NCBI GenBank assembly: GCA_018263005.1
Contig: JADFDH010000008.1
Span: forward strand, 28,345-58,060
Direction: 5' to 3'
DNA from: Methanobacterium sp.
GTDB taxonomy: Archaea; Methanobacteriota; Methanobacteria; Methanobacteriales; Methanobacteriaceae
DNA length: 29,716 nt
Under the pieces are notes generated by a model. It worked only from the letters and a program-made list of their open reading frames with translations. It had not been told where the DNA came from and made no database searches. Below, piece by piece: positions 1 to 7,326 of this stretch. A program made the position numbers and the translations under genes. Each line of letters starts with the position of its first letter. The first letter of the stretch is position 1.

Positions 1-543
1 GCTTAAACGGGCGCCCTGACAAACCGGCCGGGTCTCATCACATATCACCTGAATGGTTTTTCCCTGCTCTACAGCAGCCCTGAAAACCCCTAGTGCTGTT
101 CCATAATCTACACATGCCAGTGCTCCGGCGTTACAGTGAGTTAAAACCTTGTCACCGTCATCTATCACCTGAGCCCCATATTTTCCCATCTTACGATTGG
201 TCACTATGTCCTCCTTGAACATATCTAAAGCTTCGTCCTTAGCGGATTTTCCATTAGAATTAGCCTTTAATATCCTGTCTACTGCCCAGAAAAGGTTCAC
301 CGCCGTGGGTCTTGCTGCTTTAATTTCTTGAGCGGCTTTTTGAATGTCTTCACCAGCTATTTCAGCCAGGGCCATAGCGAATGCAGCGGCCACCCCGATC
401 GCCGGCGCTCCTCTGACCATAAGCTTTTTTATAGTGTTTATAACGTCTTTATAAGTTTTACATTCATAGTAAATTATTTCATGGGGTAATTTAGTCTGAT
501 CCAGGACGAAAAGATGGTCATCCTTCCAGTACATGGTTTTCAT
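1..543 (-). CDS. mtnA: S-methyl-5-thioribose-1-phosphate isomerase, N-terminal part (cut by window edge)
   Basis: I translated the minus strand from ATG at 543 and obtained 181 open codons that run off the window at position 1. The family (eIF2B-like aldose-ketose isomerases) normally has about 310-350 residues, so the C-terminal part is missing here. Recognisable motifs are RGAPAIG (residues 44-50), THCNAGALA with the probable catalytic cysteine at 137, and ICDETRP (167-173). The enzyme converts 5-methylthioribose-1-phosphate to the ribulose form in salvage of methylthioadenosine; methanogen versions are also linked to salvage of 5'-deoxyadenosine. The start at 543 is preferred over an in-frame ATG at 558 because a GGTGA element lies 8 bases before it. 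It follows nifB by 41 bases on the same strand. Ribose-1,5-bisphosphate isomerase is a related alternative, but the motifs fit MtnA better. Confidence 0.88.
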   Translation of the reverse strand, partial: MKTMYWKDDHLFVLDQTKLPHEIIYYECKTYKDVINTIKKLMVRGAPAIGVAAAFAMALAEIAGEDIQKAAQEIKAARPTAVNLFWAVDRILKANSNGKSAKDEALDMFKEDIVTNRKMGKYGAQVIDDGDKVLTHCNAGALACVDYGTALGVFRAAVEQGKTIQVICDETRPVCQGARLS

Positions 544-584
544 AGGTTTATTCACCATTTAATATAAAAAAAGAAATTATTTTT

Positions 585-1436
585 TTAATAGTGGCTGGCT
601 GGTGTCATATCCAGGTGTTTATCTTCTTTTCCAGGCACACCATAGGCATCAGCTCGGCATTGGGTACAGGCACGGAATACTGGTATTATCTCTTCTACAG
701 CATCCCTCACCTCACTTAGTTCCGCACATCCTGGACGTGGGGTGTCTTTGAATTTATAGAGTGGTATGAGGGGTAGTATATTCATTAGAGATGCTCCCTG
801 TGCTTTCACTTTTCGAGCGATATCTACTATGTGTTTGTCGTTTAATCCGGGTATCAGGACACTGTTGACTTTGACCACTACTTCTTTTTCAGCTATTAGT
901 TTGATTCCTTCTAGCTGATTTTTGGATATTACTTTAAAGGCCTCTTCACCTTTATAGACTTCTCCCTGGTGCAGTGCCAGGGAGTAAATATGTTTACCTA
1001 TTTCCGGGTCCACTGCATTTACAGTTACGGTTACACTGTTGATTTTTATCTCTGATAGTTCGTCTGCTTTATCTGGCAGTAATAATCCATTGGTGCTTAT
1101 GCATTTAATTAGTTCAGGGAATTTTTTATCCATCTCCCGGAAGAATTGGAAGGTTTCCGGGTTGAAAAGTGCATCTCCAGGCCCGGCCACTCCAACCACT
1201 GAGATGGGCATTTCTTTAGTAACTTTATCCACATGTTTTACAGCGTCTTCCACGCTCATTATGCAGGAAGCTACTCCTGGTCTCATTTCACATTTGTTGA
1301 TCTCTCTGGTGCAGAAGTTGCACTGAATGTTGCATTTAGGGGCGATTGGTACGTGTATTCTCCCTACTTTATCATGCATTTTCTCATTAAAACAGGGATG
1401 TACCTTGGTTAAATGGGCAAATTTAGATTCATTCAT
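585..1436 (-). CDS. nifB: NifB-type radical SAM protein (iron-sulfur-carbide cluster synthase), without NifX domain
   Basis: The 283-residue protein matches the NifB family along its length: HPCF (13-16), a radical-SAM CX3CX2C motif at C35/C39/C42, RPGV, VGVAGPGDAL, STNGL, TVTVNAVDPEIG, QLEG, VKVNSVLIPG and a C-terminal CTQCRADA with C257/C260. NifB fuses two 4Fe-4S clusters and inserts a SAM-derived carbide and a sulfur to give the 8Fe-9S-C L-cluster. The protein ends soon after the CxxC motif, as in the short archaeal form without the C-terminal NifX-like domain of many bacteria. No nifHDK or nifEN is in the window. The neighbours upstream are methanogenesis marker genes 17, 15, 5, 6 and 3, and mtnA follows. 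GGAGGG about 10 bases before the ATG supports the start. The 58-base gap after mmp17 suggests co-transcription. Confidence 0.88.
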   Translation of the reverse strand: MNESKFAHLTKVHPCFNEKMHDKVGRIHVPIAPKCNIQCNFCTREINKCEMRPGVASCIMSVEDAVKHVDKVTKEMPISVVGVAGPGDALFNPETFQFFREMDKKFPELIKCISTNGLLLPDKADELSEIKINSVTVTVNAVDPEIGKHIYSLALHQGEVYKGEEAFKVISKNQLEGIKLIAEKEVVVKVNSVLIPGLNDKHIVDIARKVKAQGASLMNILPLIPLYKFKDTPRPGCAELSEVRDAVEEIIPVFRACTQCRADAYGVPGKEDKHLDMTPASHY

Positions 1437-1494
1437 AGATTCTTTCCCTCCAATATTTGGATCATAATAAATATAGTTCGTATTGTATAAAACT

Positions 1495-2067
1495 TTATTT
1501 GATTTTATATCTATTCTCTTCCTTCCTCATTTTCGCTATTATTTCACTGGTCTTGGCCAGCCATTCTTCCTTGATGGTTTCATCTGAAGCAGTTAATGCG
1601 ATGATATTACCTTCAGAATAATGCTCCACTACCCTCAGACCTTCAGGTATTATACGGAATAAGGCATCGTATATTTTTTTTCGTAGATCTTCTTCAGGAT
1701 CATGTACCACCATATTCTTGATATCGGTGTGGGGATTGTCCACGATGATCTCATATCTGCTGGTCTGATGAACGTTATTCCTTCCTTCCAGTTCCCAAAG
1801 GATTGCTAAAAGATCAGGAAGATAGGTTTCATCTTTAATCCTTATAAATAGTTCATCTGCTTCTTTATCCAGTTCAGTGAAGTCTCCTATCCTTACAACT
1901 GGGGCTGTTTTTTCATAACTGATTACGATTATAAAAACTGGTTCTCTGGGATCTACATAAACTCTTAAATCTTTAATGGCTCGTGTTATCTGCAGGTCCT
2001 GTATTATCTGTCTAACCACCATATCATAGACTTCTGCACCTTTTTCATCGTAACATTCTACTTCCAT
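1495..2067 (-). CDS. mmp17: Methanogenesis marker protein 17
   Basis: The 190-residue soluble protein begins MEVECYDEKG, has no membrane segment, and matches marker protein 17 in size, general sequence character and neighbourhood (recognised from memory, not from a search). The family occurs essentially only in methanogens and related MCR-containing archaea. Marker 17 has been reported as a component of the complex that activates methyl-coenzyme M reductase by ATP-dependent reduction. No cysteine-rich cluster motif is visible, so it is more likely a structural or scaffold subunit than a cluster carrier; that is inference. The ATG at 2067 is preceded closely by GTGATC, a match to the middle of the archaeal anti-Shine-Dalgarno complement. 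It starts 11 bases after the mmp15 stop, so the two are almost certainly in one operon. Confidence 0.8.
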   Translation of the reverse strand: MEVECYDEKGAEVYDMVVRQIIQDLQITRAIKDLRVYVDPREPVFIIVISYEKTAPVVRIGDFTELDKEADELFIRIKDETYLPDLLAILWELEGRNNVHQTSRYEIIVDNPHTDIKNMVVHDPEEDLRKKIYDALFRIIPEGLRVVEHYSEGNIIALTASDETIKEEWLAKTSEIIAKMRKEENRYKIK

Positions 2068-2078
2068 GTGATCACAAC

Positions 2079-3308
2079 TTATTTGGTACTTAATCCAGAT
2101 ACGATAAGTGCACTGCCTACTGCTCCTATATACTGGGAGTACTCCGGTACGATTACATCTATATTTCCCAGAGTTTTACTAACCGCATCTACCAATCCTT
2201 CAATAAGTGATGTGCCTCCAACTTGTATAAGAGGTTCACGTACATCTATTTCCTGGAGTTGTTGTTCATATACCTGTTCTGCTACAGAATAACAAGCTGC
2301 TGATGCGACGTCTGGTTTACTGCCCCCAGCAGCCAGTGAAGTAACCAGATCCTGGATTCCAAAAACTATGCAGTAACTGTTTAGAAGGGCTTTCTTATGA
2401 TCTCCTTTCAAAGCCAGAGGACCTAATTCACTGATGTCCACTCCTAATCTGCGGGATGTTATCTCCAGGAATCTACCGGATGCTCCTGCGCATATTCCGC
2501 CCATGGTGAAATTGTCCGGTATTCCGTCGTTTACGGTGATGACCTTGTTATCCATTCCCCCGATATCCAGTACAGTGGCTTCACCCCGTTGATGATCGGC
2601 CAGGTACACCGCTCCTTTGGAGTTGACACTGAGCTCCTCCTGTATCAGGTCAGCATTTAAATATTTTCCAATTGTTAATCTACCGTATCCTGTGACTCCT
2701 ATACCCTCAATATCAGATTGTTTATAACCAGTGCCTTCCAAAGCATCTTTTATTCCTACTTTAGCATTTTCAATGACATCTGTGGTTGGTAGCCATCCGG
2801 TTCCTATGATTTTGTTGTCTTCCATGAGCACTACCTTGGTGGTGGTGGAACCTGAATCGATGCCCATGGTTAGACCTTCCTGTTTCTCCCTGGCCAGTAA
2901 GCTCTTTCTTGCTACTATAGTGGATAATGCTTCCATCCTGATGAATAATTCATCTGCTTTGGTTCGCTCGGTGAAAGAATATGTAACCACTGGTAAGTTG
3001 GTGTTTTGCTGGATGAAACGGCGCAGTTCATTCCTTAAAAGAGCACCTTCGGCACATCTAAAACAGGTTGCTATAAAAACAGCGTCTGCATCGGATTTAC
3101 CTTCAACTATGGACATGGCCCTTGCTATCATTAATCTTATCCCGGAACTGGCTGCGTTAAAACCAAATTTTCCATAGGCTTCATCGATATAATCAAGATC
3201 AGCTTCAGGTATAACAATTTCAGCTCCAAAGGTTTCAGCTGCTTTTTCAATCTCTTTTTGTACACCGCTGTAATCTGTTCCGCATGATATTTGGGCTATT
3301 TTAACCAT
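2079..3308 (-). CDS. mmp15: Methanogenesis marker protein 15, BadF/HgdC-type ATPase
   Basis: This 409-residue protein has an N-terminal domain (about 1-146) with a CFRC pair at 82-85, then an ASKHA-fold activator domain. That domain shows the phosphate-binding DSGSTTTK (151-158), DIGGMDNK (248-255), CAGASGRFLE with C273, and C313. Activators of 2-hydroxyacyl-CoA dehydratases are homodimers that hold one 4Fe-4S cluster between two pairs of cysteines and use ATP to fire a low-potential electron. C273 and C313 lie 40 apart, nearly the spacing of the cluster cysteines in those activators. The likely role is ATP-driven reduction linked to methanogenesis, perhaps MCR activation (inference). GGAGGAG sits 5 bases before the ATG. 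Its first codons overlap the end of mmp5 by 8 bases. Confidence 0.87.
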   Translation of the reverse strand: MVKIAQISCGTDYSGVQKEIEKAAETFGAEIVIPEADLDYIDEAYGKFGFNAASSGIRLMIARAMSIVEGKSDADAVFIATCFRCAEGALLRNELRRFIQQNTNLPVVTYSFTERTKADELFIRMEALSTIVARKSLLAREKQEGLTMGIDSGSTTTKVVLMEDNKIIGTGWLPTTDVIENAKVGIKDALEGTGYKQSDIEGIGVTGYGRLTIGKYLNADLIQEELSVNSKGAVYLADHQRGEATVLDIGGMDNKVITVNDGIPDNFTMGGICAGASGRFLEITSRRLGVDISELGPLALKGDHKKALLNSYCIVFGIQDLVTSLAAGGSKPDVASAACYSVAEQVYEQQLQEIDVREPLIQVGGTSLIEGLVDAVSKTLGNIDVIVPEYSQYIGAVGSALIVSGLSTK

Positions 3309-3747
3309 TTTTCTCCTCCAGGCTGTCTAAAAATTCGTTGATTTTATTCACCAGTTCTATGGTTTCTTCCTTGCTGGTGGGATATTTTAATTCAAGTACG
3401 GGTATGTTCCTTTTTCGGATGTTGAACATGCATAATTCGTTGGTCCGGGCACATCCTATGCACCCGAAACCGAACGGTGCATCTTCCATTATCATAGCAG
3501 CATCAGCTTCATCAATTAAAGGGCCGAATATGGCCATTCTACCCCTTACACCAGAGGGTACCTCTATTGCTGCGTATTTAAGTCCCTTTATAGGATCTTC
3601 TTCTGTTATATTGAGGGGTGGGGAATCTATTTCTGAGGAGGTTACTTTTTTTCTGATTTCACTCTGAAGTACCAGGGGCTCATGCCCTCTCCTCTCCACT
3701 AAATCCGCTAAAATAAGAGAATTAGGAGGGAATATCGCTATTTTCAA
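3301..3747 (-). CDS. mmp5: Methanogenesis marker protein 5
   Basis: The 148-residue protein starts MKIAIFPPNSLILADLVERR and contains GFGCIGCARTNEL, a cysteine pair (CIGC) set in a glycine-rich turn, followed by a further cysteine in ELCMFN. Size, motif and position between DUF2111 and mmp15 fit marker protein 5, an imperfect methanogenesis marker of unknown function. The three close cysteines could bind metal or a cluster, which is inference. The start codon is TTG at 3747: AGGAGG lies 8 bases upstream and no better ATG exists nearby. The start overlaps the stop of the preceding DUF2111 gene (TTGA), and the end overlaps mmp15 by 8 bases, so translation of the three genes is probably coupled. 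Confidence 0.78.
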   Translation of the reverse strand: MKIAIFPPNSLILADLVERRGHEPLVLQSEIRKKVTSSEIDSPPLNITEEDPIKGLKYAAIEVPSGVRGRMAIFGPLIDEADAAMIMEDAPFGFGCIGCARTNELCMFNIRKRNIPVLELKYPTSKEETIELVNKINEFLDSLEEKNG

Positions 3748-4118
3748 AATAATTCCTCCTGATCTTTATTATTTTGCGGTCTTTTGGTTATCTCCATTAT
3801 ATCACTGTAAATTCCCTGGGTAGTATCAACCACCCCAATGGCAGCTATAATCTCATTTTTCTCTATCAGAGGAACCACCAACACAGGTATTCCCTTATAT
3901 GGCCCGGTTTCAGGTATTTCACCTGCTTTTTTACCCTCCTGTAATACTTTCTCCAGTACTGGTCCGGTGTAATTAAAGTCCAGTATCTTTCCCTCTTCTA
4001 TTCGTATGCCCTTCGAGTTTTTGGTACGCATGGTTAGCGGGAGTTTATTTAATAGTTGATGTATGGTTATGGCCAACGGTTCTATTTCTTTTCCTGTTGA
4101 AGAAGCGTTTAATTCCAT
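3744..4118 (-). CDS. DUF2111 family protein
   Basis: The protein has 124 residues from the chosen ATG at 4118. It resembles the archaeal DUF2111 family: LAITIHQLLNKLPLTMRTKN near the N-terminus, DFNYTGPVLEKVL in the middle, and GIPVLVVPLIEKNEIIAAIG followed by VVDTTQGIY. The last part looks like a small sensor-type fold (GAF/PAS-like beta sheet), but no ligand residue can be named. GGAGTG lies 6 bases before the ATG at 4118, so I prefer it over the in-frame GTG at 4127. Function is unknown. Its constant company with marker genes (mmp6 upstream by 53 bases, mmp5 overlapping downstream) suggests a supporting role in the same process. Confidence 0.72.
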   Translation of the reverse strand: MELNASSTGKEIEPLAITIHQLLNKLPLTMRTKNSKGIRIEEGKILDFNYTGPVLEKVLQEGKKAGEIPETGPYKGIPVLVVPLIEKNEIIAAIGVVDTTQGIYSDIMEITKRPQNNKDQEELF

Positions 4119-4171
4119 TTTTAACACTCCATATTTTTTTTATTTTAGGCAATTAATAAGTTTTATAACTG

Positions 4172-4621
4172 TTATTTGCATTCTTCTGCTATTTTCCTAA
4201 ATTCTTCTGGACTGATCTTCTTACATTCCTTGACTTTAACTTTCTGGGGGTTTTTAAGGGCTTTACTTACATCTTCCAACAGTTCAAATTCTTTCTCCAG
4301 CTGATGGAATCCCTCCCGGGCTCCTCCCCTTTTAGCACGGCATCTTCTGGGATCTCCTGGTGGAAATCCCCTATCTTTGGTGAATATATTGTATTCATCA
4401 ACTTCTCGGATTTTCTGTACAGCTTGTTCAACTACATCCTTATCTCCGCCGATAACTGCACCATAACAGGTGGATTTTATGGTTAAAGGAATTTCCATCA
4501 TATGTAATATTCTAACCAGTTCAGTTTGACTGATATCTGCTGATGGGCCCAGAATGATCATCCTGGTTACTTGGTCATCTGGATTTTTTTCAGTTACTTC
4601 TGGGTTTTTTGGTGGTGACAT
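4172..4621 (-). CDS. mmp6: Methanogenesis marker protein 6
   Basis: The 149-residue protein carries the family's most typical stretch, FTKDRGFPPGDPRRCRA followed by RGG and GFHQLEKE, and an upstream CYGAVIGG. It has no signal peptide or membrane segment. Marker protein 6 is known only as a methanogen-specific protein that travels with marker protein 3; its biochemical role is not established. The gene starts inside the end of mmp3 (32-base overlap, 4590-4621), which points to coupled translation. The Shine-Dalgarno GGAGAG lies within the mmp3 coding sequence. The acidic-basic C-terminal tail with two cysteines (ECKK, ECK) might contribute metal ligands, but this is only a possibility. Confidence 0.82.
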   Translation of the reverse strand: MSPPKNPEVTEKNPDDQVTRMIILGPSADISQTELVRILHMMEIPLTIKSTCYGAVIGGDKDVVEQAVQKIREVDEYNIFTKDRGFPPGDPRRCRAKRGGAREGFHQLEKEFELLEDVSKALKNPQKVKVKECKKISPEEFRKIAEECK

Positions 4622-6146
4622 AAACCGTCTCTCCTTCCTTGAATTTTTCCAGGTTTTCCAGCCCTTTCACTATCTTGGCGAATATGTTCGTTGATTTAAA
4701 AGGTTCTCCGGTAGGGCCGAATTCCATATTATCCTCAAATCGCACCCCAAATATTCCAATATTTCTCTTTGACATGTTGGTTAATCCAATTTCACCAGCT
4801 GCTACCTTATCTTCCGGGGTGTTCTCCGGTATCAGTCCTTTGGAGTCCCGGGCACTACCCTGAAACATCATAACATTGGTACCGGGATAGGCGAAATGAA
4901 TTTTAAGGGTCCCTACTGGTGAATTCAGAAGACCAGTGGTCTTTCTAAAGTACCAGGAAGAGCGTGGGGCGGTTTCATCATTTATTTCTATATAAATTAG
5001 CTTTTCTTCATCAATTCCCAGGGTTTTAACCTGTTTTTCTTTGATTATGTCCATGGTATAACGGGGTTCCTGCACAACTACTACTGCATCGTCTTGGGTG
5101 TTTCCTTCTCTAATTTGCTTTATATCTTCGGTTAATAATTCTGCTACTTCCCTCTGAGTGTGTGCTAGGGTCATTATCCTGTGTGGTTCAGTTTTAAATG
5201 TGACCAGATCATTCAATCTGGCGATGTCCAGTAGCTGCATTCCCTTATTAACTTTACCTACCATGCTGTGTGAAGGAGTGGATACCCTATCTTCCCTGTA
5301 TATGTATATTCTCCCGGTTCCTTTACCAGTGTTTCTCAGGGTAATAGTTCCTCTTTTTCTTTGTTCTACATGTTCTGGAGGGGTTTCCAATCCCTGTAGT
5401 CCGTAAAAACCCAGGAAAGAATCCGATTCATAATCTATCTGCATCTTATCCTCTTCTGAAAGAGCGAAGAAATGCTCAGCGGATTGGGGGGATTCATTAG
5501 ACATATTAACTTGGGTAAAAGTGAATATTTCATTTCCAGCTGATATTTTTGTATCCAGATCTGTTATAGCTGCACTTTGAACCACGCTTTTTCTTTCTAG
5601 GACTGGTTTAATCTGTTTTATTGTATCCTGGGATTCTAGTTTCATCACTGTCCTCTTTCCACCCACTACATTGGCAAAGACTCCGTTTTGATTATTCTTA
5701 GTTTCCGGTACTCCATACACTGCTCGGTGTTTGTCTGTGCTGAATATGATGTGAGTTGCTTCAGAGGTGAATCCTGAAAGACTTAAAATTACATCCCATC
5801 TTTGGTATAAATGTTCGTCATGGGTTGGTTCCAGACTGGTCTTTATGGGGCCTAATGCCACATCTGTGGATGTGGTCCACCGAATGTGTAGATTTTCAAA
5901 ATCTTTATATTTTTCTTTCCAGGTTCTTATGATTTTTTTAGGAGCATCAGGTAGAAGTTCAATTATTATGCTTCCCTTGGTTGTTTTTAACTTGTATTTA
6001 TTTACGTATCTTTCCACTTCTTCTTTACCCTTAATTACACCTAATACACATCCCTTTTTATATGGCGCTCCTGATGCCTCGATGGCGTCTTTTATAGTGG
6101 AACCCTCAGGAATTTCAATCTTCTCCCCATTTATCTTCACCTGCAT
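4590..6146 (-). CDS. mmp3: Methanogenesis marker protein 3 (UPF0288 family)
   Basis: The 518-residue protein matches the UPF0288 / marker 3 family. The first 65 residues (MQVKINGEKIEIPEGSTIKD...) look like a beta-grasp ubiquitin/ThiS-like domain. The rest contains conserved stretches such as QRWDVILSLSGF, RVSTPSHSMVGKVNKGMQLL and, near the end, a cyclophilin-like segment (VMMFQGSARDSKG, IFAKIVKGLENL). The family is restricted to methanogens and has been reported among proteins co-purifying with the MCR activation complex. It is the first gene of the tight marker run: 117 bases separate it from mmp2 upstream, a TATA-like element lies about 50 bases before the ATG, and AGAGGT precedes the start by 8 bases. 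It overlaps mmp6 by 32 bases. Confidence 0.88.
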   Translation of the reverse strand: MQVKINGEKIEIPEGSTIKDAIEASGAPYKKGCVLGVIKGKEEVERYVNKYKLKTTKGSIIIELLPDAPKKIIRTWKEKYKDFENLHIRWTTSTDVALGPIKTSLEPTHDEHLYQRWDVILSLSGFTSEATHIIFSTDKHRAVYGVPETKNNQNGVFANVVGGKRTVMKLESQDTIKQIKPVLERKSVVQSAAITDLDTKISAGNEIFTFTQVNMSNESPQSAEHFFALSEEDKMQIDYESDSFLGFYGLQGLETPPEHVEQRKRGTITLRNTGKGTGRIYIYREDRVSTPSHSMVGKVNKGMQLLDIARLNDLVTFKTEPHRIMTLAHTQREVAELLTEDIKQIREGNTQDDAVVVVQEPRYTMDIIKEKQVKTLGIDEEKLIYIEINDETAPRSSWYFRKTTGLLNSPVGTLKIHFAYPGTNVMMFQGSARDSKGLIPENTPEDKVAAGEIGLTNMSKRNIGIFGVRFEDNMEFGPTGEPFKSTNIFAKIVKGLENLEKFKEGETVYVTTKKPRSN

Positions 6147-6189
6147 GGAAAAAAACCTCTTATTTTTGTAGAAAAATCATGAAGTTCGA

Positions 6190-6200
6190 GTTTATAACTA
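6190..6200 (-). promoter_or_regulatory. Putative archaeal TATA box for the mmp3-mmp6-DUF2111-mmp5-mmp15-mmp17 run
   Basis: On the minus strand AGTTATAAA lies about 50 bases upstream of the mmp3 ATG in an otherwise AT-rich 117-base gap. Transcription would be expected to begin near 6168-6172, leaving a leader of about 25 bases that includes the AGAGGT ribosome-binding site. The element is short and AT-rich DNA offers alternatives (an A-rich stretch further upstream). Confidence 0.35.
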
Positions 6201-6263
6201 TTGTTTTTTATGCTTAGTTGGGATATACATTTTATGATTTTAATCTGAATCCCCTAAAATTGA

Positions 6264-7247
6264 TTATATCTCCTCTTTAACCCCCATTATACTATCTTTA
6301 TTAAAGTCAAATAGAATCTCTTTTTGATCCTGATAGGATAAATAAAGTTTTTTATCCTCTATAATCTCTCCTGCCACTTTTGAGGTGATGTTTACTTCCT
6401 CTAAGATATCTATACATTCATCAACATTTCTTTCATCTGCTGTTAATATGAAACCAGCTCCAGGATATAATTTTAACCAATCATCCCATTCAACGCTTTC
6501 ATTCCTGGGTATTTTCCCTAGTTCAATAGATGCTCCTACTCCAGAAGCTTCTAAGAGCATTCCTAAGGTTCCCAGGGTTCCAGGGTTGCTTATATCCCTT
6601 CCAGAGGTGACCAGGTGCTTACGGGCAATTCTATTCATGACTGATATCTGATCCTGAACCAGTTCTGGGCTTTTAAAGGTGGTTGTATCCCAGTTCAGTG
6701 AGAATTTTTCATGTTGTTTACCGTCCAAATCCAGGGCCACTATTATCTGATCACCAATTTGGGCTCCTCCACTGGTAATTACATCATCTTTACCCACTAT
6801 GCCTGTAATTGAAACATCCAGTGAATTATAAGGAGTATCCGGATGCAGATGTCCACCCACCATAGGCACTCCAAATTTTAAAACACCTTCATTTATACCG
6901 TTCATTATCTCTTTACAGACTTTAGTATTACTTGTAGATAAAACATTAGTCATTCCCATGGGTATACCACCCATAGCAGCTATATCGTTAACATTCACAA
7001 GTACTGAGCAGTATCCTGCCCACCAGGGATCTGCTTCCATTAATTTACCCCACATTCCATCGGCTGCCAGTAGAAGTAATTGCTGATTGCCGATGTCAAT
7101 GGCGGATGCATCATCCCCAAAACCTAAAACAGTTTTACCAGCCACATTGTAGCTATCTTTCAGTAAGCTGGTAACATCTTTTATCATATTCTTTCGTTTT
7201 ATTCCTTCAAAATTCCTGATAGAATTAATAAGTGCTTTAAGATCCAA
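6264..7247 (-). CDS. mmp2: Methanogenesis marker protein 2 (AIR synthase-related ATP-binding protein)
   Basis: The 327-residue protein belongs to the PurM/ThiL/SelD/HypE superfamily. GFGDDASAI (residues 42-50) is the nucleotide/metal-binding GDDA motif, followed by AADGMWGK, NVNDIAAMGG and VGGHLHPDTP, the usual order of PurM-like N-domain motifs; the C-terminal half has NPGTLGTLGMLLEASG. It matches marker protein 2. Members of this fold transfer a phosphate or activate an amide or carboxylate using ATP; the substrate here is unknown. The start codon is TTG at 7247, with AGAGGT 6 bases before it; the first ATG lies 20 codons in and would cut a helix. The gene is 79 bases downstream of the DUF2117 gene and 117 bases upstream of mmp3. 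Confidence 0.87.
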   Translation of the reverse strand: MDLKALINSIRNFEGIKRKNMIKDVTSLLKDSYNVAGKTVLGFGDDASAIDIGNQQLLLLAADGMWGKLMEADPWWAGYCSVLVNVNDIAAMGGIPMGMTNVLSTSNTKVCKEIMNGINEGVLKFGVPMVGGHLHPDTPYNSLDVSITGIVGKDDVITSGGAQIGDQIIVALDLDGKQHEKFSLNWDTTTFKSPELVQDQISVMNRIARKHLVTSGRDISNPGTLGTLGMLLEASGVGASIELGKIPRNESVEWDDWLKLYPGAGFILTADERNVDECIDILEEVNITSKVAGEIIEDKKLYLSYQDQKEILFDFNKDSIMGVKEEI

Positions 7248-7326
7248 TGGAAAACCTCTGTTAATTTATTTAAAATGGAATAGTTTTAATTAATTAAGGG
7301 TTATTTAATCTACTTTTAGGAAGTAT

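Noticed and set aside
585..1436. A nitrogen-fixation gene cluster
   Set aside because: Only nifB is present; neighbours are methanogenesis marker genes and mtnA, with no nifH, nifD, nifK, nifE or nifN in the window.
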